The position numbers and the translations under genes are program-made. Positions 51,969 to 60,698 of a stretch of DNA of 64,000 nt are shown in pieces. The DNA lies in assembly GCA_964244655.1 (NCBI GenBank), contig CAXTJU010000007.1, positions 7,215-71,214 on the forward strand. Direction: 5' to 3'. Position 1 is the first letter of the stretch; each line of letters opens with the position of its first letter. The DNA is from LMUY01 sp964244655 (GTDB lineage Bacteria > Pseudomonadota > Alphaproteobacteria > Acetobacterales > Acetobacteraceae). The notes under the pieces are model-generated. The model was not told where the DNA came from. It saw only the letters and a program-made list of their open reading frames with translations, and did not search any database.

Positions 51969-53825
51969 ATGAGCCTGCTGGTCATCGACGACGCCACCAT
52001 CCGCATGGCCGGCCGGCCTCTGCTGGACCATGCCACGCTGCGGGTCGATGCCGGGCGGCGCATCGGCCTGGTGGGACGCAACGGCGCGGGCAAGTCCACC
52101 CTGCTGCGCGCCATCGCTGGCGAGCTGGCGCTGGATGGCGGCGCGATCCACCTGGCCTCCGCTGCCCGCATGGCGCAGGTGCGGCAGGAAGCGCCGTCCG
52201 GCCCGGCGAGCCTGGTGGAGACGGTGCTGCAAGGCGACCCCGAACGCCTGGCGTTGCTGGCCGAGGCTGACGCCGCCCCCCCTGCCCGGCTGGCGGAAAT
52301 TCATGAGCGGCTGCGCGGCATCGGCGCGGACGCCGCCCCGGCGCGCGCCGCCGCCATCCTGGCCGGCCTCGGCTTCGACACGGCGGCCCAGGCCCGCCCG
52401 GTGTCCGAGTTCAGCGGCGGCTGGCGCATGCGCGTGGCGCTGGCCACCGCCCTGTTCGCCCAGCCGGACCTGCTGCTGCTGGACGAGCCGACCAACCACC
52501 TCGACCTGGAAGCGACGATGTGGCTGGAAGGCTGGCTCGCCCGTTTTCCGGGGGCTTGCCTGATTGTCAGCCACGACCGCGGCCTGCTGGACCGGGCGGT
52601 GGAGGCCATCGCGCACCTGGACGGGCACAAGCTCTCGCTCACGCCGGGCGGCTACACCGAGTTCGTCCGCATCCGCACCGAGCAGGCGATGCAGCAGGCG
52701 CGCGCCGCCGAGCGCATCACCGCGCAGCGCGCCCACATGCAAGCCTTCGTGGACCGGTTCCGCGCCAAGGCCACCAAGGCGCGGCAGGCGCAATCCCGCC
52801 TCAAGGCGCTGGAACGGCTGCCGGCGATGGACAGCGTGGTGGAGACAGCCGCCACCCGCTTCGCCTTCCCCGAGCCTGCTTCGCTGCCGCCGCCGATCCT
52901 GCAGCTGGACCGGGTGGACGCCGGGTATGACGGCCGCGTGGTGCTGCGCGGGGTGAACCTGCGGCTGGACATGGAGGACCGGGTGGCGCTGCTGGGCGCC
53001 AACGGCAACGGCAAGAGCACGCTGGCCAAGCTGCTCGCCGGCCGGCTGGCGCCCCTGGCAGGCGAGGTGCGGCGCAGCCCGAAGCTGCGGGTCGGCTACT
53101 TCGCGCAGCACCAGGCGGAGGAGCTGGTATCTGCCGAGTCGCCGGTCGATCACATGGCCCGCGCCATGCCGGCCGCCCTGCCCCCGGCGGTGCGGGCGCA
53201 GCTGGCCCGCTTCGGCCTCGACGCCGACCGTGCCGACACGCCGACCGCGCAGCTCTCCGGCGGCGAGCGCGCCCGGCTGCTGCTGGCCCTGGCCACGCGG
53301 GATGCGCCGCAGCTGCTCATCCTGGACGAGCCGACCAACCACCTGGACATCGACGCCCGCGAGGCGCTGGTCCGCGCCTTGGCCGAGTTCGGCGGCGCGG
53401 TGCTGCTGATCACCCACGACCCGCATCTAGTGGAGCTGGTGGCGGACCGGCTCTGGCTGGTGGCGGACGGCACCGCGGCGCCGTACGACGGCGACCTGGA
53501 CGACTACCGCGGCCTGCTGGCTGAGCGCGCCCGGCCGGCCCGGGTGGAAGCCCCGACCCGGCGCGACGACCGGCGGGACCGCGCGCAGGCCCGGGTGCAG
53601 ACGGCGCCGCTGCGCAAGCAGGCGCGCGACGCAGAAAGCGCGCTGGCCCGGCTGACGGCGGAACGCAAAGCGTTGGAAGCGCGCCTGGCCGACCCGGCGC
53701 TGTATGCCGCTGGGCGCGCCGCGGAGGTGACGGCGGCGAACACTCGGCTGGCAGCGGTGGCACGGGAAGTGGAGCGGGCGGAGATGGCTTGGCTGGAGGC
53801 AGAGGAAGCTTTGGCGGAGGCCTAG
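51969..53825 (+). CDS. ABC-F family ATPase (second copy)
   Basis: Two-domain soluble ABC-F ATPase (618 residues). Domain 1: GRNGAGKSTLLRAIAG, FSGGWRMRVALATALFA and LLLLDEPTNHLDLE. Linker: RAHMQAFVDRFRAKATKARQ. Domain 2: GANGNGKSTLAKLLAG, LSGGERARLLLAL and LLILDEPTNHLDID. It differs from the copy at 29668 by a long C-terminal coiled coil (from about residue 520: DAESALARLTAERKALEARL), typical of Uup-like members. Its stop lies directly beside repeat copy D. Confidence 0.94.
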   Translation: MSLLVIDDATIRMAGRPLLDHATLRVDAGRRIGLVGRNGAGKSTLLRAIAGELALDGGAIHLASAARMAQVRQEAPSGPASLVETVLQGDPERLALLAEADAAPPARLAEIHERLRGIGADAAPARAAAILAGLGFDTAAQARPVSEFSGGWRMRVALATALFAQPDLLLLDEPTNHLDLEATMWLEGWLARFPGACLIVSHDRGLLDRAVEAIAHLDGHKLSLTPGGYTEFVRIRTEQAMQQARAAERITAQRAHMQAFVDRFRAKATKARQAQSRLKALERLPAMDSVVETAATRFAFPEPASLPPPILQLDRVDAGYDGRVVLRGVNLRLDMEDRVALLGANGNGKSTLAKLLAGRLAPLAGEVRRSPKLRVGYFAQHQAEELVSAESPVDHMARAMPAALPPAVRAQLARFGLDADRADTPTAQLSGGERARLLLALATRDAPQLLILDEPTNHLDIDAREALVRALAEFGGAVLLITHDPHLVELVADRLWLVADGTAAPYDGDLDDYRGLLAERARPARVEAPTRRDDRRDRAQARVQTAPLRKQARDAESALARLTAERKALEARLADPALYAAGRAAEVTAANTRLAAVAREVERAEMAWLEAEEALAEA

Positions 53826-53831
53826 CGAAGG

Positions 53832-53944
53832 TTGGGGCTTTGCCCCAAACCCCACCAGAGGACGAAGTCCTCTGGACACCTAGTTATAATAACAGGGGTG
53901 AAGGGGATTTCGTCCCCTTTCGGGTGCAGGGCAGAGCCCTCTGC
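53832..53944. repeat. Modular palindromic repeat, copy D
   Basis: Hairpins at 53832-53848 (TTGGGGC/GCCCCAA), 53855-53875 (CCAGAGGAC/GTCCTCTGG), 53901-53919 (AAGGGGA/TCCCCTT) and 53926-53944 (GCAGGGC/GCCCT, imperfect), in copy B orientation. It fills the whole gap between the stop codons of two convergent genes. Confidence 0.85.
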
Positions 53945-53945
53945 T

Positions 53946-56816
53946 TCAGTTCGTGCTCGGCTTCGCCGGGTAAGGAACGCCTGGCCGGGTGCCTTCCCAG
54001 AGCACCTTGTTGAACAGCCCGGTCGGCACGCGGTCCTCGCCCGTGAAGTCGAACCCGGCCGTCTGCTTCGCCCAGTAGGCCGCATCCTGGCGCGGCTGCA
54101 CGCGCGGCCCTTCGGCATACCGTACGCCAGTGTCGGTCATGGCGAGCTGCGTGGTTTGCAGGATGGTCGAAGCGACGGCGGTGTAGGTCCAGTCGCCGTT
54201 GCTGGTCACGTCGAACACGTCGGCCATCGGCGGCTGGAAGGCGGTGTTGAGGTTGATGTGCTTCAGGCCGAGGATGTCCTCGATGGTCCGCAGCGCGTTG
54301 ACCTGGCTGTAGCGCGTGCTGACGACCGTGTTCTTCTTGACGTAGGGGCCGACGAAATAGGCAGTGGAGCGGTGCGAGTCCACGTGGTCGGGGCCGTCCT
54401 GGCTGTCGTCCTCGGTCACGATGAACAGGGTGTCCTTGGCGAACCGGCTGTGGGCCACGTAATCGACCATGCGTCCGACTGCGAGATCGTTGTCCGCCTC
54501 CTGGGTGTCCGGCGTGTTCACCCCGGCGAGCGCGGTGGCGAAGCTGCCGGTGTGGTCATGCGACAGGCGGACGGTCTCGAAGGCCGGCAGGTCCCCGTAG
54601 GTGACGTATTGCTGGAACTCGCGGTACCACTCGTTGACGTTCCACTGGTCCGAGTAGGTCTGGTCGAAGCCACGGAAATACACGTCGGTGAGCGGCACGA
54701 GCGCCGGGTTCAGCTCGGCGGCCTGCACCACGCCGGCGGCGCCGGGATTGGTGATCGGCTTGCCGGCGGCGTCCGTGGTCGGGCCGATGTTGTTGACCGT
54801 GAAGCCGTAGTTCCGCAGGCTGAGGCCGGCCCGCAGCGCCGCGTCCATGATGTATCCGGTCTGGTACTCGGTATCGAAATCCGTGGTTGCCACGTCGGCG
54901 ACGCCGGGCAGCAGGTTGGCCGTGCCGCCGGGCAGGTTGGCCGAGAGTGCCGAGAACAGGCCCTTGGTCGCGGCGTCCCGGTCGGCCTGCGCGGCGAGGC
55001 CCACGGGCACGTTGCGGTTGGACGCCTCGCCCTCATAGGACAGGCCGCGGTTGACGAAGGCGTAGTTGATCTGCTGCGTCAGCTCCTCGTCGTTGGTGAC
55101 GCGGCCGCGCATCGACCAGGACCAGCCGTCCATGCTGCCGTCCGCCGGGTCCATGAAGTTGTCGAGCGTGACGAAGTTGGTGGCGATGTCGTGGAAGTTG
55201 GGCGTGAGCGCCCGGCCGAACTGCACGAGCGCCGGGTCGGCGTTGGCGCCGTTCGGCAGGTCGCCCAGGATCTGGTCGAACGTGCGGTTCTCCTTGACGA
55301 TGTAGATGACGTGCTTGATGTGCTTGCGCACGAACGCCATCACCGCCGCGTCGGCTTGGCTTTGCGGGGTCGAGTAGCCGTTGTTGTCCGCCACCTGGGC
55401 GGTCAACGGCCCGAGTTGCTGCGCCGTGGGGATGCGGGCGCTGACCAGCGAGGCCTGCTCCAGCTGGAACTGGTACTGGTTGCCCGCCCGAGCCGCCGCG
55501 GCAGCGGCCGCGTTGCCGCCGGGGTAGGTGATGCTGGTGATCTCGGCGGTGTTGCTCGCCAGGTTGGTCGGGTTCGGCCCGGTGTTGCTCTTGCCGTTGA
55601 TGATGTACATCCACGTGCCGTCCTGGCTGAACGTGACGTCCTTCGGCGCGTACGCTGTTGGGATCAGCCCCATCACCGCGGCCTTTGCGCCGGTCAAGGA
55701 AACGACGGCGATCTCGTTGGCGCCGTTGTTGACGACGTAGAGCTGCTTGCCGTTGGGCGAGAGCGTCACGGCGAACGGGGCGGCGCCGGTCTGCTTGTAG
55801 CCCGGCAGGATGCCGGTCGGCGCCCGCACGTCGATCGTCTGCTCGACCGCGTTGGTCTGCGTCTTAATGACGGCGACCTGGTCGCTGTTGTCCTCGGCCA
55901 CGTAGAGCGTCGCCTGGTCGGCGCTGAACGTCATGCCGTACGGGTTACCGTCCAGCGCGATGCGGCCCACGAATTTGGCGGCCGTCGGCGAGGACACGTC
56001 GAGCACGACGACCTGGCGGTCGCGCGTCGAGGAGATGTAGGCGACGCCGCTGGCGTTCACCAGCACCGCGAACGGGTACTCGCCGCCGGCGACGCCGCTG
56101 GTGTTCTCGTTGCTCGCCAGGTAGGGCCGCAAGTCGTATTCGTAGCGCACGGCCTTGCTCGCCGTGTCGATGACGCTGACTGAGTCGTTGTAGTTGTTGG
56201 CGACCACGAGGGTCTTGCCGTCGGCCGAGATGCCAAGCCCGCTCGCGTTCGGCTGCACCGAGAGGCCGACGCCCGTCGCCTTGTGGTTCAGCGCGATCTT
56301 GGCGGCGAGCGCGAAGGCGCCCGTGGGGTTGGTGTAGGCATACACCGCGTCGTCGTTGCCGCCGGTCGCGTAGAGCGTCTTGCCGTCCGGCGCCCAGACC
56401 AGGCCGACATGCGCGTTGGCCTGCTTGATGACCTGCGCCAGGACCGGCTTGGTCTTGTTGGTCCCGGCGACGTTGTACAGGAAAATGTATTGGGTCGAGT
56501 TCGCCGTGTCGGTGTTGCCGCTGGCGTTGTCGAGCGAGTTCTGCCCTGCGCAGATGATCGCCAGCAGGGTGCCGTCGGGACTGAGCCGGGCCTGCACCGC
56601 CTCGCCGGCGACGAAGCTCGGGTAGGCTGCCAGCCCGGGGTTGAGCGGCTGCTGCACGGCGCCGGCCAGGATCGTCGGCGTGATGGCCAGGCCGGTCGGC
56701 AGCAGCGTCGCCGTAGTGCCAGTGGCATCAGGTTCGGCGGCGAAGGCGACGAGTGGAGCCGCGAGCACCGTGCTGAGCAGAAGGCCTATGCGGAACGAGC
56801 TTCCCAGTTTGGGCAT
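53946..56816 (-). CDS. Beta-propeller/phosphoesterase fusion protein
   Basis: A 956-residue exported protein. Signal peptide (IGLLLSTVLAAPLVAFA). Residues about 40-430 form a YncE-type beta-propeller with repeated segments such as LSPNGKQLYVVNNGANEIAV, MTFSADQATLYVAEDNSDQV and LGISADGKTLVVANNYNDSV. The second half is a phosphoesterase/acid-phosphatase-like domain (HVIYIVKENRTFDQILGDL near residue 500, DNFMDPADGSMDGWSWS, LFIVTEDDSQDGPDHVDSHR). The domain pair recurs in 'bifunctional YncE/alkaline phosphatase' proteins. Probable role: periplasmic or surface phosphate release; substrate unknown. GGAG precedes ATG 56816. Confidence 0.88.
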   Translation of the reverse strand: MPKLGSSFRIGLLLSTVLAAPLVAFAAEPDATGTTATLLPTGLAITPTILAGAVQQPLNPGLAAYPSFVAGEAVQARLSPDGTLLAIICAGQNSLDNASGNTDTANSTQYIFLYNVAGTNKTKPVLAQVIKQANAHVGLVWAPDGKTLYATGGNDDAVYAYTNPTGAFALAAKIALNHKATGVGLSVQPNASGLGISADGKTLVVANNYNDSVSVIDTASKAVRYEYDLRPYLASNENTSGVAGGEYPFAVLVNASGVAYISSTRDRQVVVLDVSSPTAAKFVGRIALDGNPYGMTFSADQATLYVAEDNSDQVAVIKTQTNAVEQTIDVRAPTGILPGYKQTGAAPFAVTLSPNGKQLYVVNNGANEIAVVSLTGAKAAVMGLIPTAYAPKDVTFSQDGTWMYIINGKSNTGPNPTNLASNTAEITSITYPGGNAAAAAAARAGNQYQFQLEQASLVSARIPTAQQLGPLTAQVADNNGYSTPQSQADAAVMAFVRKHIKHVIYIVKENRTFDQILGDLPNGANADPALVQFGRALTPNFHDIATNFVTLDNFMDPADGSMDGWSWSMRGRVTNDEELTQQINYAFVNRGLSYEGEASNRNVPVGLAAQADRDAATKGLFSALSANLPGGTANLLPGVADVATTDFDTEYQTGYIMDAALRAGLSLRNYGFTVNNIGPTTDAAGKPITNPGAAGVVQAAELNPALVPLTDVYFRGFDQTYSDQWNVNEWYREFQQYVTYGDLPAFETVRLSHDHTGSFATALAGVNTPDTQEADNDLAVGRMVDYVAHSRFAKDTLFIVTEDDSQDGPDHVDSHRSTAYFVGPYVKKNTVVSTRYSQVNALRTIEDILGLKHINLNTAFQPPMADVFDVTSNGDWTYTAVASTILQTTQLAMTDTGVRYAEGPRVQPRQDAAYWAKQTAGFDFTGEDRVPTGLFNKVLWEGTRPGVPYPAKPSTN

Positions 56817-56938
56817 CGGGCAATCTCCGTATTGGGATCGCGGCCATCGTGACGACGGTCAACCGGGAGTATGCTAGCTGCTGCAGCCCAGGGCGTCCGT
56901 GTCGCTTCCATGTCAGTTGTGCGACATCTGGGCGGGGA

Positions 56939-57151
56939 TCAGACCAGGCGCATCACGTCAGCCCAGTAGCGGCCCCAATCCTCGTTCGCCCAGGCTGACC
57001 CCTCGTGCATCACGCGCGCAAAACAGAACGCCGCATCGCCTTCGGCCGCCCGCAGGTGCAGCGCCATCGCGAGCGGGGACAGGGCGGACCGGTCCGCGAT
57101 GGCGGTCACTGGCCGGGCGGCGGCCCTTGGTGAAAGCTGCATGGTCTGCAT
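56939..57151 (-). CDS. Hypothetical 70-residue protein
   Basis: A short frame starting ATG 57151: LSPRAAARPVTAIADRSALS, then ALHLRAAEGDAAFCFARVMH and a tryptophan-rich end (ANEDWGRYWADVMRLV). No recognisable family or signal peptide. A purine-rich stretch (AGGGGGCC) lies upstream. The composition looks protein-like rather than random GC frame, but support is thin. It fills the gap between the phosphoesterase gene and the next unknown. Confidence 0.42.
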   Translation of the reverse strand: MQTMQLSPRAAARPVTAIADRSALSPLAMALHLRAAEGDAAFCFARVMHEGSAWANEDWGRYWADVMRLV

Positions 57152-57246
57152 GGTCGGCCCCCTGGCTCATCTGCCAGGGCAGACTAGGCAGCCGCATGTG
57201 TCGGGGATGTGGCGGCGACCTGTCTGAATGTTTCAGATGCGTCGCG

Positions 57247-57849
57247 TCATGGCCCCACCGACACCGAGCCGTCGCGCGCGAAGGTGTAGCTGCCGGACTT
57301 GGCGGTGAAGTTCTGCAGGATGGTGTCTTTCAGGTAGTCCACTCGCACGTTGACCGCTGCCGGGTCCAGGTTGGCGAAGGCGGGCAGCACGTGGATGTCC
57401 GCCACCTGGCCGCCGCCGAGATCAACCGACACGGTGAAGCCGTCGCCGCTGCGCGCCATGCGCCAGCGCGTGCCTTGCCCGGTCACGCTGGTCCAGCGAT
57501 TGGCCGGCAGCGGCGCAGGAGGCGGGGGCGCAGCCGGCGGGGGCGCAGGCGTGACCACGGTGGGAAGCAGAACGGGCGTGGCGTCCGGGGCAGGTGCGGC
57601 AGCAGGGTCGGGCTTGGGCGCAGTGTCGCGCAGGCGCTGGATCGCGGCGGCCAGGTCGCCCGGCGCGGCGGGCGCGGACGGGGCGGCCGGTGGCGCGTCA
57701 TGGATGACGAAGCCATCCGGCGGCCCCCCCGTGTCGCTGGGAGCGATGATGCGGGCTTCCTGCCGCGGCCCGTGCGCCGTGGGCAGCAGGATCAGCCCGA
57801 TGGCGACGAGGATGGCGGCGGCCACCGCCAGCAGGGCGAACTTCAGCAT
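57247..57849 (-). CDS. Membrane-anchored Ala/Pro-rich protein, unknown
   Basis: A 200-residue protein: one N-terminal membrane helix (LKFALLAVAAAILVAIGLIL), a low-complexity Ala/Pro linker (about residues 50-120), and a compact C-terminal part (WTSVTGQGTRWRMARSGDGF, VSVDLGGGQVADIHVLPAFA, ILQNFTAKSGSYTFARDGSV) that may be a small periplasmic domain. No family recognised. ATG 57849 puts the membrane helix at the N-terminus; the frame opens 51 bases earlier. It lies downstream of holC on the same strand with 58 bases between. Confidence 0.6.
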   Translation of the reverse strand: MLKFALLAVAAAILVAIGLILLPTAHGPRQEARIIAPSDTGGPPDGFVIHDAPPAAPSAPAAPGDLAAAIQRLRDTAPKPDPAAAPAPDATPVLLPTVVTPAPPPAAPPPPAPLPANRWTSVTGQGTRWRMARSGDGFTVSVDLGGGQVADIHVLPAFANLDPAAVNVRVDYLKDTILQNFTAKSGSYTFARDGSVSVGP

Positions 57850-57907
57850 GGCAGGCTCAGGGTCATCGCAGTCGTGTAACGGACCCGGCGCGCCGGGCAA
57901 AGCCGGG

Positions 57908-58360
57908 TCAGGCCTTCTGCCAGCCCCGCTCGTCCTGCTGCCAATAGGTCAGCGCGTGGCCGGCCGCCTTGTCCGCGGCCCAGCGCTGCCGGGCGGCGGC
58001 GACGGCGGCCTCGTCCGCACCGTCGAACAGGTCGAACACGCGCTCGAACGACGCCGGGTCGGCGGCCGTGCCGTCCAGGCGGAACAGGTAGCGCGCGCCG
58101 TTGGGCGCCTCGGGCTGCAAGGTGAGCCAGATCGGCTGCCATTGCGCCTCGCCGCTGCGGGCGTTGCCGTGCGGCAGCCAGTCGGGGTCGGCGCTGGCCC
58201 AGAGCGCGTCGTCCAGGGCGCGCAGCCGCGGCTCGCTGCCGCACAGCACCACGGCGCGCTGCCCGGCGGCGAGGGTGCGGCCGAGCAGCTTGGGCAGCGC
58301 CTGCTCCGCCGTGCTGCGGGTGAGGTGGTAGAAGCCGATCGCGCTCACCGGCGCGGTCAT
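57908..58360 (-). CDS. holC: DNA polymerase III subunit chi
   Basis: Clamp-loader accessory subunit (150 residues) that contacts SSB. Family landmarks: IGFYHLTRSTAEQALPKLLG, GQRAVVLCGSEPRLRALDDA, LWASADPDWLPHG and a late FDGADEAAVAAARQRW. ATG 58360 overlaps the pepA stop (ATGA), the pepA-holC order shared by many proteobacteria. The partner psi subunit is not expected in this group. Confidence 0.92.
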   Translation of the reverse strand: MTAPVSAIGFYHLTRSTAEQALPKLLGRTLAAGQRAVVLCGSEPRLRALDDALWASADPDWLPHGNARSGEAQWQPIWLTLQPEAPNGARYLFRLDGTAADPASFERVFDLFDGADEAAVAAARQRWAADKAAGHALTYWQQDERGWQKA

Positions 58361-59835
58361 TCGGCAGCAGCGGCCTCGTAATGTCCGGCGACCAGCTGGT
58401 CGATCAGCCGCACGCCGAACGCGGTGGCGCCCTTGGGCGACGTGGCGGCGTCCTTGGCGCCCCACACCATGCCGGCGATGTCCAGGTGGGCCCAAGGCAC
58501 GCTGCCGACGAAGCGCTGGATGAAGCAGGCGGCGCTGACGGCGCCGCCGGGCCGGCCGCCGATGTTCTTCATGTCGGCGATGTCGCTCTTGAGCAGCTTG
58601 TCGTAGGCGTCGCCGAGCGGCATGCGCCACAGCTTCTCGCCGCTGGCGCTGCCGGCCGCGAGCAGGTTGCGCGCCAGCGGCTCGTCGTTGCTGAACAGCC
58701 CGGCGTATTCGTGCCCCAGGCTCACGATGATGGCGCCGGTCAGCGTCGCCAGATCGACCATGAAGGCGGGCTGGAACCGTTCCTTGCAGTAGGACAGCAC
58801 GTCGCCCAGCACGAGTCGGCCCTCGGCGTCGGTGTTGATGACCTCGACGGTCTGGCCCGAATGGCTGGTCACCACGTCGCCGGGCCGCTGCGCCTTGTCG
58901 CCCAGCATGTTCTCCACCAGGCCGACCAGGCCCACCACGTTGACCTTCGCCTTGCGGCCCGCCAGTGCGGCCATTGCGCCGACCACGGCGGCCGCGCCGG
59001 CCATGTCCCATTTCATGTCCTCCATGCCGCCGGCCGGCTTGATGGAGATGCCGCCGCTGTCGAAGGTGACGCCCTTGCCGACGAAGGCGAGCGGCTTGCC
59101 GTCCCCGCCGGCGCCTTGCCAGGACATCACCACCATGCGCGGCTCGCGCGCGCTGCCGAGCGAGACGCCCATCAGCATGCCGAAGCCGAGCTTCTCCAGC
59201 TCCGCCGGCCCGAACACCTCAACCGCCACGCCGAGCTGCTCCAGGCTGCGGCAGCGTTCGGCCATCTCCGCCGGGAACAGCACGTTGGCCGGCTCGCTGG
59301 CCAGGTCGCGGGCGAGGAACACGCCGCGCGCCACCGGCTCCAGCGCCGCCCACTCGGCGGTCGCAGCCGCGGGGTCGCCGCACAGCACGGAGAGGGCGGC
59401 GAGCTTGGGCTTGTCCTCGGCCTTCTCCTTGGTGCGGTAGCGGTCGAACCGGTAGGCCCGCAGCGTGGCTCCCATCGCGGCGGCGGCGGCGTGGGCCGGG
59501 GCGAGCGCGCCGGTGGCCAGCGCGGCCGCCGCCTCGCCGGCCAGCGCCACGGCCAGGCTGCCGCCGGCTTCCTCCACGGCCTGCTGGGTGAGGGTGTCCA
59601 GGCTGCCCAAGCCGGCCGCCACCACGCGGGACAGCCCAGCGCCCGGCGCCAGCACCGTGCAGCTGGAGCCTTTCTTGCCGGTGAACTTCGCGGCGGCGAA
59701 GGCGCGGGCGAGCGCCCCGCCGGTCGCCTCGTCTGCCGCCCGGGCCAGGCCGGCCAGCTCCGCCCCTTCTTCCAGCAGCAGCGCGAGCGCCCCGGAGGCT
59801 GGCAGGGCGGCGGGAGCGAAGGTGATGGCGAGCAT
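58357..59835 (-). CDS. pepA: Leucyl aminopeptidase
   Basis: Two-metal M17 aminopeptidase (492 residues) removing N-terminal Leu and other residues from peptides; in some bacteria it also binds DNA. Metal and catalytic segments: FVGKGVTFDSGGISIKPAGG, MEDMKWDMAGAAAVVGAMAA and VINTDAEGRLVLGDVLSY. N-terminal regulatory domain about residues 1-160. GAGGA before ATG 59835. Translationally coupled to holC. Confidence 0.97.
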   Translation of the reverse strand: MLAITFAPAALPASGALALLLEEGAELAGLARAADEATGGALARAFAAAKFTGKKGSSCTVLAPGAGLSRVVAAGLGSLDTLTQQAVEEAGGSLAVALAGEAAAALATGALAPAHAAAAAMGATLRAYRFDRYRTKEKAEDKPKLAALSVLCGDPAAATAEWAALEPVARGVFLARDLASEPANVLFPAEMAERCRSLEQLGVAVEVFGPAELEKLGFGMLMGVSLGSAREPRMVVMSWQGAGGDGKPLAFVGKGVTFDSGGISIKPAGGMEDMKWDMAGAAAVVGAMAALAGRKAKVNVVGLVGLVENMLGDKAQRPGDVVTSHSGQTVEVINTDAEGRLVLGDVLSYCKERFQPAFMVDLATLTGAIIVSLGHEYAGLFSNDEPLARNLLAAGSASGEKLWRMPLGDAYDKLLKSDIADMKNIGGRPGGAVSAACFIQRFVGSVPWAHLDIAGMVWGAKDAATSPKGATAFGVRLIDQLVAGHYEAAAAE

Positions 59836-59939
59836 GGCAGAAATCCTCAGGATGCGTCGGCTGGAACACTAGCAATGCTGGGCAGGTTTGCCAGGGTGAG
59901 GCGTGGTGGCCGCTGCGTTGCGCGCCTATATCGGCAGAA

Positions 59940-60698
59940 ATGGATGATGACGCCCTGCTCCGCCTCGCGGCCGACCTTGCCCAGCAAGCCGCCGCTGCCA
60001 TCCTGGCCGTGCGCGCCCGCGGCTTCGACACGCGGCACAAGGCCGACCGCTCTCCCGTGACGGAAGCTGATCTGCAAGCGGAGGCGCTGATCGTCGCCGG
60101 GCTGCGCCGGGCCGCGCCGGACATCCCCGTGGTCGCGGAGGAGGAAGCGTCGGCGGGGAGCCTGCAAGCCGCGGCGGCCAGCTACTGGCTGGTCGATCCG
60201 CTGGACGGCACGCGGGAGTTCGCGGCCGGACGGGACGAGTTCACCGTCAACATCGGCCTGGTGCGCGGGGGTGCCGCAGCGCTGGGCGTGGTGGGCGTGC
60301 CGGTGACGGGCGAGCTGTTCGGCGGCATCGTCGGCCGGGGCGCCTGGAAGCGCACGCGCGCCGGCGAGCAGCCCATCGCGGCCCGCGCCGTGCCGCCGGA
60401 GGGGTTGGCCGTGCTCGCCTCGCGGCACTACGCCGACGACCCGCGGCTGGACGCGTTCCTGGCCGGGCAGCACGTGGCCTCCGTCGCCAAGTTCGGCTCG
60501 GCGCTGAAGATCGTGCGGGTGGCGGAGGGGGCGGCGGACCTCTACCCGCGCTTCGGCCGCACCATGGAATGGGACACCGCCGCCCCGCAGGCCGTGCTGG
60601 AGGCGGCGGGCGGGCGGCTGCTGGACATGGCAGGCGCCCCGCTGGGCTACGGCAAGCCCGGCTGGGAGAACCCGCCGTTCGTCTGCCGCGGCACATGA
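59940..60698 (+). CDS. cysQ: 3'(2'),5'-bisphosphate nucleotidase
   Basis: Magnesium-dependent phosphatase (252 residues) that hydrolyses PAP, the by-product of sulfate assimilation, to AMP. The inositol-monophosphatase fold is marked by KADRSPVTEADLQAE, VVAEEEAS and the metal site LVDPLDGTREFAAGRDEFTV. A late WDTAAPQAVLEAAGG holds the second metal Asp. The stop overlaps the next gene's ATG (ATGA). First gene of a plus-strand run of four. Confidence 0.92.
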   Translation: MDDDALLRLAADLAQQAAAAILAVRARGFDTRHKADRSPVTEADLQAEALIVAGLRRAAPDIPVVAEEEASAGSLQAAAASYWLVDPLDGTREFAAGRDEFTVNIGLVRGGAAALGVVGVPVTGELFGGIVGRGAWKRTRAGEQPIAARAVPPEGLAVLASRHYADDPRLDAFLAGQHVASVAKFGSALKIVRVAEGAADLYPRFGRTMEWDTAAPQAVLEAAGGRLLDMAGAPLGYGKPGWENPPFVCRGT

